Shown: positions 25,499 through 34,599 of the stretch, in pieces | Position numbering within the stretch: position 1 is the stretch's first letter | Layout: the number at the start of each line of letters is the position of its first letter | DNA from: BOG-908 sp963692875 | GTDB taxonomy: Bacteria; Pseudomonadota; Alphaproteobacteria; Acetobacterales; Acetobacteraceae | Assembly: GCA_965198755.1 (NCBI GenBank) | Contig: OZ240673.1 | Coordinates: 2,604,001-2,668,000 of the forward strand | Length of the DNA: 64,000 nt | Direction: 5' to 3' | Position numbers and translations under genes: made by a program | The notes under the pieces: generated by a model | Databases searched by the model: none | Told to the model about the DNA's origin: nothing | Seen by the model: only the letters and a program-made list of their open reading frames with translations

Positions 25499-26575
25499 TT
25501 AGTCGAAGGGCAGCTTGGTGAACGTGTAAGAAAAGACCTGGTAAGGGCTGGACAGGATCACTCTTTTGTCGAGCCAGTCGAACACCATCGATACCGGGTA
25601 GGCGCCGTCCGGTAGTTGGTGTGCCAACGGGACCCATGGTCCCCGGGCCGCGTGGCAGACGATCACGTTTTGTGCACTGTCGAAGCCGAACAGCACCCCG
25701 TTGCTGTCCTTCGACGGAGCAAGGACCCAGACCCCATGCTGTGCTCCGTCCGTCTCAGGTATGTAGTCCCAGGTCGAACCGTCATCCAGGCTTCGATACG
25801 CGCCGGCATCGGTAGCAACGACCAGAGTGTTTCCCATCCGCACGATGTCGTAACTGATTAGATCGCCCGCAGTCAGGAAGACTTGCTTCCAGGATTGCCC
25901 ATTGTCCCGGCTTCGAAATAGACCGCGGCCGTCATTCGAAGAGTTCTCGCCGCCAAGGTAAATGTCTCCCATATGCGGGTCGATCTTGGTGAAATACACT
26001 ATGTCAACGGGAGACCGACCGACCTTCGTCCACCGCCGTCCATGAGAACGCGTGACCCAGACGCTCGCGGTTTTCTGCTTGGCCGACTGGATGGCTGCCA
26101 CCTGGTGGTCGGGATCGCGTTCATCGATGCCAACCGGCGGCCCATTTTGGGTAAACGCAGTGTGCTCCCCGAAGTCAGTTGCCGGTCCCTGGAATGTCCG
26201 GCCACCATCGTGGCTTTCGTAGAGCCCGTTATTTCGGCTTTCGGCACTGAAAAACGCCTCGGTTGCGATCTCGGTGCGCTTTCCATTTGTCATAGCCAGT
26301 CCGGCGGCGCCTTGCACCCCGATAAGAGCGGGGAGCAACGTCCAGGTCAGGCCGCCATCGTGCGACTCTCTTATCCAAGGGTCACCGTCAGAAAATATGT
26401 CCCTAGGCTGGGTCACGTTCGACTTGAAGCTTGCGGCCTGAAGGCCGGCGATCGTCGTCCAGCTGTCCTGCCCGGCATCAGCGTGGGTTGAAATGTCACT
26501 AACTGCGGCCGAAAGAGCGATGACGAGCAACGCCTGTCTTGATGCCGTGCCCACAGAGGTCCCCTCTTCCGACAA
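25499..26575 (-). CDS. secreted BNR/sialidase-like repeat protein (beta-propeller), function unknown
   Basis: 358 residues. A signal-like N-terminus (ALLVIALSAAVSDISTHADA) is followed by repeated Asp-box/BNR motifs: ESHDGGLTWTLLP, ESHDGGRTFQGP, RSRDNGQSWKQV and RSLDDGSTWDYI. Such repeats build beta-propellers in sialidases, VPS10-like and photosystem-assembly proteins; no catalytic signature is recognised, so no enzyme activity is claimed. Base composition is clearly lower in GC than in neighbouring genes and codon use is more mixed, which suggests transfer. It is monocistronic. Confidence 0.7.
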   Translation of the reverse strand: MSEEGTSVGTASRQALLVIALSAAVSDISTHADAGQDSWTTIAGLQAASFKSNVTQPRDIFSDGDPWIRESHDGGLTWTLLPALIGVQGAAGLAMTNGKRTEIATEAFFSAESRNNGLYESHDGGRTFQGPATDFGEHTAFTQNGPPVGIDERDPDHQVAAIQSAKQKTASVWVTRSHGRRWTKVGRSPVDIVYFTKIDPHMGDIYLGGENSSNDGRGLFRSRDNGQSWKQVFLTAGDLISYDIVRMGNTLVVATDAGAYRSLDDGSTWDYIPETDGAQHGVWVLAPSKDSNGVLFGFDSAQNVIVCHAARGPWVPLAHQLPDGAYPVSMVFDWLDKRVILSSPYQVFSYTFTKLPFD

Positions 26576-27147
26576 ACAGCTTTCGACTCAACGCTTTCGC
26601 GTCGTCCGGCAATGGTGGTATTCGGCGTAATCAGATTTTGCTTCGACTGTCCGGTCGCTTGTCACGTCCGCGTCCGCGTGTTGGCTGTAGAAGGTGCCGT
26701 TGTGGACGGCTCAGCGGAATCCAACTTGCAAAGCGAGTGAACGGCAAGACCTCAGGAGACCGCTTCGTATGTCGATCTCCCGAAAACGTAGCGAACGACA
26801 CTTCGCCAAGCAATTCTGTTGAAAAGAAAGGACCGAGACTTCTGTTGTTTTTAGGATGGCGTTGACCTGACTAGGGTGTGGACCCATTGAAGCCGGTAGG
26901 TGACGGCAGACGCGAGACTTCTGTCCGCTGGCCTCCACCAGCGACAATCATCTGTGTCCACACGTACGCGCCCGAATGAGCGCAGAGAACAGGTCCTTTG
27001 ATTTTGCGCTAGAGAAGAAAACGTTCTTCCTGTGTCAGACAGCTATAACGGCACGCCTCACCAACGCGCGCCCACGAGAGACGAAAGCTTTTTGGCTCTT
27101 TTTTTCCAAAAAGAACCGCTTGCCTTTCCTTTTGCTTGTCTCCTCCG
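26576..27147. other. gap between the BNR protein and recF
   Basis: About 570 bp of lower-GC sequence without a convincing gene. An 8-bp inverted pair (GTGTGGAC at 26876-26883, GTCCACAC at 26956-26963) frames about 70 bp and might be a remnant of IS ends. A repeat copy with a decayed left arm occupies about 27011-27135. Confidence 0.4.
27011..27135. repeat. nested palindromic repeat, copy 12 (left arm decayed)
   Basis: The right arm (AAAGCTTTTTGGCTCTTTTT then TTCCAAAAAGAACCGCTTGC) is good. The left arm has lost its hairpin. The centre shares CAGCTATAACGGCACGCCTC with the GAAACG-hairpin subtype. It lies just past the recF stop. Confidence 0.7.
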
Positions 27148-28314
27148 TCACCGATCCGCAGCAGCCAGCTTTCCCCCACCGGTCAGCAGGAACTCCGCCC
27201 GCCCACGCAGCGCGGCGAACGCGTCCGTATCAGTCCCGGTCACCAGTACCTGCGCCTCAAGCCGACCCAACTCCGCCCACAAAGCCTCGCGCCGGCCTGC
27301 GTCGAGGTGCACTGCCGGCTCGTCCAGCAGCAGCAGCGGCGGCCACCCGCGCTGCTCGCCGATCAATGCGGCGTGTGCCAGCAGCACCCCGATCAGCATC
27401 GCCTTGCGCTGTCCGGTGCTGGCCTCGCCGGCGGACAGCCCGCTCGCCGCATCGGTCAGTTGCATGTCCGCCCGGTGCGCGCCCAGCGTACTGGTGCCGG
27501 CGGCCGCGTCCGCGGTCCGGCGCGCCTCCAGCTCGCCGCGCAGCCAGGATTCCACCGCCAGTGCCGGCGCCCGGGCCAGCCGGTCGGCCACCGGGTCCGC
27601 CAGGTCCAGCCGCGCGCGGGGGAACGCGTCGGGGCCCCAGGGCGCCGCGTTCAGCCGCGTCACGAACGCCGCGCGCGCCGCGGACAACGCCACCGCGTGC
27701 CGCGCCATCGCCTCCTCCAGCCCGGCGAGCCAGACCGGATCCGCCCTACGCCCAGCCTGGCGCGCGGCGGCCAGCACGCGCCGCCGCTCGGCCATCGCCG
27801 CCTCGTGCGCAGAGGCCTCGCGCGCGTGCCCCGGCTCCAACGCCCACACCAGCCGGTCGAGGAAGCGGCGGCGCCCGCTCGCGCTCTCCTGGAACAGCTG
27901 GTCCATCTGCGGGGTCAGCCACACGGTCGCCAGCCTTGCCGCGATTTCGGCCTGGCTGCGCGGCTCGGCGCCGTCCAGCCGGAAGCTGCGCCGCTCGCCG
28001 CCGCCCTCGGCCAGCCCAGTGCCGATGTCGGTCTGCACGCCGTCACACAGCAGGCGCCCGGCCACCGCCCAGGTGCCGGGCCCGCCGCGCCGCGCCATCT
28101 CCGACAGCCGCGAGCGGTTGAAGCCCCGCCCAGGCCCCAGCAGCGCTACCGCCTCGAGCAGGTTGGTCTTGCCCGACCCGTTCGGCCCGGTCAGCACCAC
28201 GATGCGCTCGGCCGGACGCCAGGTGAGCGACGCGTAAGTGCGAAAATCGGTCAGGACCAGGCGCGTCAGGGTCAGCACCGCGCGGGTGCTACACCGGATG
28301 GCGCGCAGTGTCAT
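27148..28314 (-). CDS. recF: DNA replication/repair protein RecF
   Basis: 388 residues. SMC-like ATPase with Walker A GPNGSGKTNLLEAV near residue 40, the RecF signature STGQRKAMLIGVLLAHAALI and Walker B LLLLDEPAVHLDAGRR. It loads RecA at single-strand gaps with RecO and RecR. The ATG at 28314 (MTLRAIRCSTRAVLTLTRLV) was chosen because everything upstream in frame is repeat DNA. A start a few residues later (before LTLTRLVL) is possible. It is isolated from dnaA, dnaN and gyrB in this window. Confidence 0.92.
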   Translation of the reverse strand: MTLRAIRCSTRAVLTLTRLVLTDFRTYASLTWRPAERIVVLTGPNGSGKTNLLEAVALLGPGRGFNRSRLSEMARRGGPGTWAVAGRLLCDGVQTDIGTGLAEGGGERRSFRLDGAEPRSQAEIAARLATVWLTPQMDQLFQESASGRRRFLDRLVWALEPGHAREASAHEAAMAERRRVLAAARQAGRRADPVWLAGLEEAMARHAVALSAARAAFVTRLNAAPWGPDAFPRARLDLADPVADRLARAPALAVESWLRGELEARRTADAAAGTSTLGAHRADMQLTDAASGLSAGEASTGQRKAMLIGVLLAHAALIGEQRGWPPLLLLDEPAVHLDAGRREALWAELGRLEAQVLVTGTDTDAFAALRGRAEFLLTGGGKLAAADR

Positions 28315-28343
28315 ACCAACAGGCCGAAGCCTCGACCTGACAA

Positions 28344-28480
28344 GTAAGCAAGCAGTTCTTTTTTGAAAAAAAGAACCAAAAAACTTTTGTTCCCTTGGGC
28401 GCTCGCTGCAGAACCTTCGCGACAGCAGGACCAAAAGTCTTTTGCTTCTTTTCTTCAGAAAAGAAGGCCTTGCTTGCTTG
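28344..28480. repeat. nested palindromic repeat, copy 13 (between divergent genes)
   Basis: Full copy: left tip GTTC/GAAC, right tip of the CTTCTTTTCTTCAGAAAAGAAG subtype. It sits between the 5' ends of recF (minus) and TonB receptor 2 (plus), so no coding 3' end adjoins it. Confidence 0.92.
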
Positions 28481-28734
28481 CCGGACGTTGAAGGCAAGGC
28501 AAGCGCCTATCTCAGCTGTCGCGGCGGGGCTGAACCACACGCCCGACCTGCAACGGGCTCGCCGGGGCCGACTGCCGCGATGGCTCTGGCGCCGGTTGGC
28601 GTTGGGCGGCGCACGCGCGCGCCGTGTCGTTCGCGGCACAATCATTGCTTTGTTCGGAAGGAAACCATTCCGCACCTTGCGCTAACTGCGGAGGCGGTGG
28701 GAGGTTCACGGAACGGTAACCGGGGGGTTCTGGG
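28481..28734. promoter_or_regulatory. upstream region of TonB receptor 2
   Basis: About 250 bp between the repeat and the receptor start. It presumably holds the receptor promoter (AT-richer around 28615-28675). No operator or riboswitch is recognised. Confidence 0.3.
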
Positions 28735-31143
28735 GTGGCAGGCGCAAGAGGACGATGGGTCGGCGCGAGCGTGCTCGCGATCGTGGCGGCGCAGGCGGGC
28801 ACGCCCACGCATGCGCAGGACGCAGGGCCAGGCTCGAACGGCGGCGTGAAGGGCATCGAGGAAGTCATCGTCACCGCGCAGAAACGCGCGGAAAAGAGCC
28901 AGCGCGTGCCGCAAAGCATCCAGGTGCTCGACAGCAAGAAGCTCTCCCAGCTGCAGGTCAACGAATTCCAGGACTACCTGAAGTTCATCCCCAGCCTGAC
29001 TGCCAACACCGCCGGGCCGAACATGACGGAGATCTACTTCCGCGGCGTCTCCAGCAGCAACGACACCAACCATTCCGGCCCGCTGCCCACCGTCGGCTCG
29101 TATTTCGACGAGTTCCCCACCACCACCATCGGCGGCACGCTGGACGTCCACATCTACGACATTGCCCGCATCGAGGCGCTGCCGGGCCCGCAGGGCACGC
29201 TGTACGGCGCCAGTTCGGAAGCCGGCACGTTGCGCACCATCAGCAACCCGCCCAACCCGTCCAAGTTCGAAGCCGGCTACGACCTGCAGGGCAACGTGGT
29301 GGACCACGGCGGCGAAGGCGGCGTCGCCGAAGGCTTCGTCAACATCCCCATCAACGACCACGTGGCGATCCGCATCGTGGGCTTCGACGAACACGATGCC
29401 GGCTACATCGACAACGTGCCCGGCACCCGCACCTTTCCCACGACCGAAGCTCTGTACGGACCGCAAGCCGCGACCGTGAACAACCGCGCGCTGGTCAAGA
29501 ACAACTTCAACCCCTACGACAGCTTCGGCGGCCGCGCGGCCCTGCGCATCGAGCTGCCGGACGACTGGACCATCACGCCGAACGTCATCGTGCAGGACCA
29601 GCGCACCAACGGCATCTTCGCCTACGTGCCGTCCGAGGGCGACCTCAACGTGCAGCGCTTCCAGCCGGACACCAGCCACGACCGCTGGATACAGTCGGGT
29701 GCGACGGTCACCGGCAAGTTCGGCATCTTCGACTTCACCTATGCCGGCGGCTTCTTCGTGCGCGACCTGGTCACCCAGAGCGACTACACCGACTACTCCA
29801 TCGCCTACGACACGGTGTACGGATCAGCCGCCAACTGGCGTAACGCGCAGGGCAACGTTCTGCAGCGGCCGTTGCAGGAGATCCGCGGCAAGGACCACTT
29901 CACCAAAGAGAACAACGAGTTTCGCCTGACCTCGCCGGCAGACGCCAAGCTGCGCCTGATCTTCGGCGGCTTCCAGGAGATCCAGCAGCACCAGATCATC
30001 CAGCGCTACCAGATCGACGGGTTCGGCCCGCAGATCTCCATCCCTGGCTGGCCTAACACCATCTGGCTGACCGACCAGCTGCGCACCGACCGCGACGAGG
30101 CGCTGTTCGGCGAGCTGTCCTACGACGTCCTGCAGAACCTGACAGTCACCGGCGGCGTGCGTCCGTACTGGTACGACAACTCGCTGAAAGGCTTCTTCGG
30201 CTTCAGCCAGGGCTACGACCAGGAGACCGGCTTCGGCTCCGGCGAGGGTGCCGACAAGCAGAACTGCATCGCCAACCAGGCCTACAACGCCGCACCCTGC
30301 GTGGACCTCAACAAAACCACGTCCGGCAACGGCGAGACGCACAAGATCAACATCACCTACAAGATCGATGCGGACAAGCTGGTCTACTTCACCTACTCGA
30401 CCGGCTACCGCCCGGGCGGCATCAACCGCAACTCCAATTTCGGTGCCTACCAGGCGGACTCGCTGACCAACTACGAAGTCGGCCTCAAAAGCAGCTGGTT
30501 CGGCCAGCGCTTCATCTTCAACACCGCGCTGTTCGACGAGGATTGGAGCCAGTTTCAGTTCTCGTTCCTTGGCCCGAACAGTCTGACCATCATCGAGAAC
30601 GCGCCGTCCGCCAACATCAAGGGCCTGGAGTTCGAAAGCCAACTGCGGGCGACCAACGACCTCAACTTCTACGGCGGCGCACAACTGGTCGACGCCGAGC
30701 TGAACGCAAATTTCTGCGGCACCAACCCCGTCACCAACACGCTGGAGACCAACTGCTCGCGTTCTGCCGCCCAGGCGCCGTCCGGCACACAGCTGCCCTA
30801 CACGCCGGCCTTCAAGGCCAACCTCACCGCGCGCTACACCTTCCCGGTGCTGGACTGGGACGGCTTCGTGCAGGGCTCGTTCGAGTACCAGACACGCACG
30901 CAGGTGGCCTTGCGGCTGTCGGATAAGCTGGCGCTCGGCAGCGAGCCGTCCTACCCGAACTTTGACTTCTCCACGGGCATCTCGAGGAACAAGCTGTCGC
31001 TGAGCCTGTTTGCGAAAAACGCGTTCGACGAGCGTGGGCAGCAGAACCGCTACGTCACGTGCACGGTGGGGGTGTGCAATACTGTGTACGTGCTGCCGAT
31101 CCAGCCGTTGACGGTTGGGATCAAGTTGAGCCAGCGGTTCTGA
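28735..31143 (+). CDS. TonB-dependent outer-membrane receptor 2
   Basis: 802 residues, GTG start with GGGGGG nearby. A short signal (GASVLAIVAAQAGTPTHAQD) leads to the TonB-box-like IEEVIVTAQKRAEK. The plug has VPQSIQVLDSKKLSQLQ, IYFRGVSSS and IEALPGPQGTLYGASSEAGT. The beta-barrel ends in IKLSQRF. It has the same general architecture as receptor 1 and, like it, is followed by a TPR-sulfotransferase, here with a GNAT gene between. The imported ligand is unknown. Confidence 0.9.
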   Translation: MAGARGRWVGASVLAIVAAQAGTPTHAQDAGPGSNGGVKGIEEVIVTAQKRAEKSQRVPQSIQVLDSKKLSQLQVNEFQDYLKFIPSLTANTAGPNMTEIYFRGVSSSNDTNHSGPLPTVGSYFDEFPTTTIGGTLDVHIYDIARIEALPGPQGTLYGASSEAGTLRTISNPPNPSKFEAGYDLQGNVVDHGGEGGVAEGFVNIPINDHVAIRIVGFDEHDAGYIDNVPGTRTFPTTEALYGPQAATVNNRALVKNNFNPYDSFGGRAALRIELPDDWTITPNVIVQDQRTNGIFAYVPSEGDLNVQRFQPDTSHDRWIQSGATVTGKFGIFDFTYAGGFFVRDLVTQSDYTDYSIAYDTVYGSAANWRNAQGNVLQRPLQEIRGKDHFTKENNEFRLTSPADAKLRLIFGGFQEIQQHQIIQRYQIDGFGPQISIPGWPNTIWLTDQLRTDRDEALFGELSYDVLQNLTVTGGVRPYWYDNSLKGFFGFSQGYDQETGFGSGEGADKQNCIANQAYNAAPCVDLNKTTSGNGETHKINITYKIDADKLVYFTYSTGYRPGGINRNSNFGAYQADSLTNYEVGLKSSWFGQRFIFNTALFDEDWSQFQFSFLGPNSLTIIENAPSANIKGLEFESQLRATNDLNFYGGAQLVDAELNANFCGTNPVTNTLETNCSRSAAQAPSGTQLPYTPAFKANLTARYTFPVLDWDGFVQGSFEYQTRTQVALRLSDKLALGSEPSYPNFDFSTGISRNKLSLSLFAKNAFDERGQQNRYVTCTVGVCNTVYVLPIQPLTVGIKLSQRF

Positions 31144-31215
31144 GGAAGGAAGGAAGCAAGCGCTTCTTTTTCGAGAAAAAGAAGCAAAAAGCTTTTGTGT
31201 CGGCTGTCGTGGATC
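31144..31215. repeat. nested palindromic repeat, left half only
   Basis: A clean left arm (CTTCTTTTTCGAGAAAAAGAAG, then CAAAAAGCTTTTG) plus the start of the centre (GGCTGTCGTGG) follows the receptor 2 stop. No right arm follows. Confidence 0.8.
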
Positions 31216-31410
31216 TCTCCGCACCGCGTAACTGCAAGTTGCAGAAGGCCTTGCCCTCGCCTGGCCCGGTGTAGGGAGTTCGGTAGCTGCGGAACCGAAA
31301 GTGTATTTACGGCCGAGTCCGGCCGCTGCTTTCAACCCAGAGCGGTCGCTGTGCGTGCTACTTCCTTGATGGATGAGGATCGCCCGCATGGAGATTTCCG
31401 GAAGGGAGCG

Positions 31411-31950
31411 ATGTCACCGGTAGAGCAAAACGGCCTCCCTGCCTTTGTCCGGCTGTCGGAAGAAGACGTAACGGCTGTTGCGGACCTATATGTCCGTTGC
31501 GACGATTACTTCATGCTGCAAGACGGGGTAAGGGCTGAGCATTCCGACGCCGTCAAACTCTTTCAAGACGTTCCGCCGGACAAGAAAGCCGACGATCTAG
31601 CCATCTTCGGACTATCGGGCGACCAAAAACTCGTTGCGGCTGCGGCCTTACTCCGCAACTATCCATCTGCAGGCATTTGGTATCTGCCCTTTTTTGTTGT
31701 TGAACCAGAACGACGGGGCCAGGGGTTGGGAAGCGCCTTCTATGCTGCTCTTGAGAAGTGGGCTGTAGAACAAGGAGCAAGTGAGGTTCGCCTCGTTACA
31801 TTAGAGGTCAATGTGAACGGGGAGCGGTTTTGGCGCTCCCTCGGGTTCAGCGAAATCCGACGAGTTGGCCCACATACCTTGAAGCAGAAGAGCCATCGGC
31901 GTATTGAGTTCAGCCGTTGCATTACTCGAGATCACGCCGAAATGCGCTGA
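31411..31950 (+). CDS. GNAT-family N-acetyltransferase
   Basis: 179 residues from the ATG at 31411, with GGGAG just upstream; an in-frame ATG at 31369 would add 14 residues. The acetyl-CoA-binding motif A is visible (FFVVEPERRGQGLGSAFYAA), followed by motif B (NVNGERFWRSLGFSEIRRVG). The acceptor is unknown. GC content is lower than in the receptor and sulfotransferase genes around it, which suggests a later arrival between them. No repeat separates it from the next gene. Confidence 0.8.
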   Translation: MSPVEQNGLPAFVRLSEEDVTAVADLYVRCDDYFMLQDGVRAEHSDAVKLFQDVPPDKKADDLAIFGLSGDQKLVAAAALLRNYPSAGIWYLPFFVVEPERRGQGLGSAFYAALEKWAVEQGASEVRLVTLEVNVNGERFWRSLGFSEIRRVGPHTLKQKSHRRIEFSRCITRDHAEMR

Positions 31951-32165
31951 CGTTCTGCTGGCGACATCCGGTTCCACGCGAAGCGGTCATAGCCCGATTG
32001 AGGTAGACCCAAGCGGCACGTTGCTATTGGACATTTTCTTCGTGCCGTTGGATGGTTCAGATTCTGGAACGGCAATATATTCGGGGCCTAGACGCTCATC
32101 GAGCAAAGTCGATCCGAAATGCACTTTCGGTTCCGCTACTGTCTAACCCCGTGTAACACGTTCCC

Positions 32166-34487
32166 ATGCAGGCAGCGCCCGACCAAGCCAACCAGATCCA
32201 CGCGTCCGCTTCCCTGCAACAGGCGCTCGACTTGGCCAACCACCTGCTCGCCAACCGCCCGGACATGGCCGTTCGCCAGGCGGAAGCGATCCTTGAGGCC
32301 GTGCCTACCCATCCGCAGGCGCTCCTGATACTGGGCGCCGGTAATCGCCGCACCGGCAACATCGCCGCCGCTGCCGCCACCCTGCGCCCGCTCGCGCGGT
32401 CCCAGCCCTCGGCCGCCAACGTGCACCTCGAATGGGGCCTGACCCAGGCCGAGCTCGGTGACCCCGCCGGTGCCATTGCCTCCCTCAGCCACGCCGTCCG
32501 GCTTAAACCCGATCTGGCCCAGGCCTGGCGCGCGCTGGGTGACGCGCACACGCTCGCCGGCGACGCCCAGGCGGCCGACGCGGCCTACGCCCGGCACATT
32601 CGCGCCGGCGCCCACGACCCCGCACTGATGCAAGCCGCCGCCGCGCTGTGCGACAACGACCTGCCGCTGGCCGAGCACCGCCTGCGCTCCCACCTCCGCG
32701 CCCACCCGACGGACGTCGCCGCCCTGCGCATGCTGGCAGAAACGGGCACCCGCCTGGGCCGCTACGCCGACGCCGAACGCGTGCTGGACGCTTGCCTGCA
32801 CCTGGCGCCCAGCTTCTCGCTCGCCCGCTACAACTACGCGCTGGTGCTGCACCGCCAGGGACGCAGCCAGGACGCCGTGCCGCATTTGCGGCAGCTGCTC
32901 GCCGCCGACCCGCGCGACGCCACCGCGCTGAACCTGCTGGCCGCCTGCCTGGCGGTGACCGGCGACACCGAGGAGGCCATAACCGCCTATCAGCAGGTGC
33001 TGCAGGTGGCGCCGAACCAGCCGAAGATCTGGCTGAGTTACGGCCACGTGCTCAAGACCGCCGGCCGCCGCGCCGAGACTGTGCACGCCTACCGCACCTG
33101 CCTGCAGCTGGCGCCCGGCCTGGGCGAGGCCTGGTGGAGCCTGGCCAACTTGAAGAACGAGCCGTTTTCCGACGCCGACCTGGCCGCAATGCGCAGCCAG
33201 CTCCGCGCCATCGACCCGCGCGGTGAGGTCGAGCGTGCCGCCGGCCAACAGGGCGAAGCCGGGTTCGTCGCCGGCCCGGCCGATGCGGCCGGGAAGCAGG
33301 GCGGAGACGGCTTCGGCACGCGGCGGGCCGCAAGCGCGCAGGGCCGAGACGGCTTCGGCACGCGGCTATCTACCAGCGTGCAGGGCGAACACAGCTCCGG
33401 CGCTCGCCCGACTGGCAGTGCGCAGGGCGGAGACGGCCTTGGCACCCGGCCGGCGGCCAGCGCGCACAGCGAAGCCGGCTTCGGCGCCCGGCCGGCTGCC
33501 AGCGCGCTGGGCGGAGACAGCCTCGGAACGCGGCTGGCTGCAAGCGCGCAGGGGGAGGATTGTTTCCACCTGCACTACGCACTCGGCGCCGCGCTGGAGC
33601 GGCGGGGCGACTACGCCGCCTCGTTCGCCCACTACGCCGAGGGCGCCCGACTGCGCCGCGCCCAGATCGACTACAGCGCCGAGCGCACCCACGCCCAGCT
33701 GCAACGCGCCCGGGCCCTGTTCACCAGCGCGTTCTTCGCCGCGCGCGCCGGCTGGGGGTGCCAGGACGCATCGCCGATCTTCGTGGTGGGGCTGCCGCGC
33801 TCCGGCTCCACCCTGATCGAGCAGATCCTCGCCAGCCACAGCCAGGTCGAGGGCACCATGGAGCTGCCGGAGCTGACCAACATCGCCCGCGACCTCCGCC
33901 CGGCCGCCGGCGAGGACACCTACCCGGACGTGCTCGCCACGCTGGACGAGGCGGCCTGCGCCGCCCTCGGCCAGCGCTACCTCGACCGCACGCGCGGCTA
34001 CCGCAAGCTCGGCCGGGCGTTCTTCATCGACAAGATGCCCAACAACTTCGTCCATGCCGGGCTGATCCAGCTAATCCTGCCGCGCGCCAGGATCATCGAC
34101 GCCAGGCGCGGGCCGATGGCCGCCTGCTTCGCCGCCTTCAAGCAGCATTTTGCCCGCGGCCAGCACTTCTCCTACGACCTGGCCGAGCTCGGCCGCTACT
34201 ACACCGACTACGCGGCCCTGATGGCGCATGTGGACAAGGTGCTGCCCGGCCGCGTGCACCAGGTCAGCTACGAGGCCATGGTGGACGACACCGAAGCCGA
34301 GACGCGCCGCCTGTTGGCCCATTGCGGCCTTGCGTTCGAGCCGGCCTGCCTGCGCTTTCACGAGAACCCCCGCGCGGTGCGCACCGCCAGCTCCGAGCAG
34401 GTACGGCGGCCGATTTACCGGGAAGGGCTGGAGCAGTGGCGGCGGTTCGAGGCTATGCTTGCACCGCTCGAAGCGGTTCTTTTTTGA
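32166..34487 (+). CDS. TPR-repeat sulfotransferase 2 with an inserted minisatellite
   Basis: 773 residues. TPR units fill about residues 10-350. A PAPS-dependent sulfotransferase domain follows, with VGLPRSGSTLIEQILASHSQ near 537 and DARRGPMAACFAAFKQHF later. Compared with the paralogue at 18416, the linker between the last TPR and the FHLHYALGAALERRGDYAAS segment carries an extra block of about 100 residues. This block is six copies of a 14-residue unit (typically GGDGFGTRRAASAQ). The C-terminal residues (EAVLF, stop) come from a repeat. It is paired with TonB receptor 2. The acceptor is unknown. Confidence 0.88.
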   Translation: MQAAPDQANQIHASASLQQALDLANHLLANRPDMAVRQAEAILEAVPTHPQALLILGAGNRRTGNIAAAAATLRPLARSQPSAANVHLEWGLTQAELGDPAGAIASLSHAVRLKPDLAQAWRALGDAHTLAGDAQAADAAYARHIRAGAHDPALMQAAAALCDNDLPLAEHRLRSHLRAHPTDVAALRMLAETGTRLGRYADAERVLDACLHLAPSFSLARYNYALVLHRQGRSQDAVPHLRQLLAADPRDATALNLLAACLAVTGDTEEAITAYQQVLQVAPNQPKIWLSYGHVLKTAGRRAETVHAYRTCLQLAPGLGEAWWSLANLKNEPFSDADLAAMRSQLRAIDPRGEVERAAGQQGEAGFVAGPADAAGKQGGDGFGTRRAASAQGRDGFGTRLSTSVQGEHSSGARPTGSAQGGDGLGTRPAASAHSEAGFGARPAASALGGDSLGTRLAASAQGEDCFHLHYALGAALERRGDYAASFAHYAEGARLRRAQIDYSAERTHAQLQRARALFTSAFFAARAGWGCQDASPIFVVGLPRSGSTLIEQILASHSQVEGTMELPELTNIARDLRPAAGEDTYPDVLATLDEAACAALGQRYLDRTRGYRKLGRAFFIDKMPNNFVHAGLIQLILPRARIIDARRGPMAACFAAFKQHFARGQHFSYDLAELGRYYTDYAALMAHVDKVLPGRVHQVSYEAMVDDTEAETRRLLAHCGLAFEPACLRFHENPRAVRTASSEQVRRPIYREGLEQWRRFEAMLAPLEAVLF
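33300..33551 (+). repeat. 42-bp coding minisatellite, six copies
   Basis: Six in-frame 42-bp units (33300, 33342, 33384, 33426, 33468, 33510), each encoding about 14 residues of the pattern G-x-D-G-F-G-T-R-x-A-A-S-A-Q. A degenerate seventh unit may precede them at 33252-33299. Units differ from each other at several positions, so the array is not newly made. Confidence 0.88.
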
Positions 34488-34599
34488 AAAAAAGAACCAA
34501 AAAACTTTTGACTCCGCTGTCGCGCGCTCGCCGGAGAGGTTCGCGACAGCGAGGATAAAGCTTTTTGCTTCTTTTTCTCGAAAAAGAAGGCCTTACTTT
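34470..34599. repeat. nested palindromic repeat, copy 14 (supplies a stop codon)
   Basis: Full copy whose left tip encodes the last residues and TGA of TPR-sulfotransferase 2. The centre is the CTGTCGCGCGCTCGCCGG type. The right tip is CTTC/GAAG. Confidence 0.9.

Noticed and set aside
27148..28314. recF taken as a sign of a nearby replication origin
   Set aside because: No dnaA, dnaN or gyrB and no cluster of DnaA boxes was seen nearby. recF is often separate in alphaproteobacteria.
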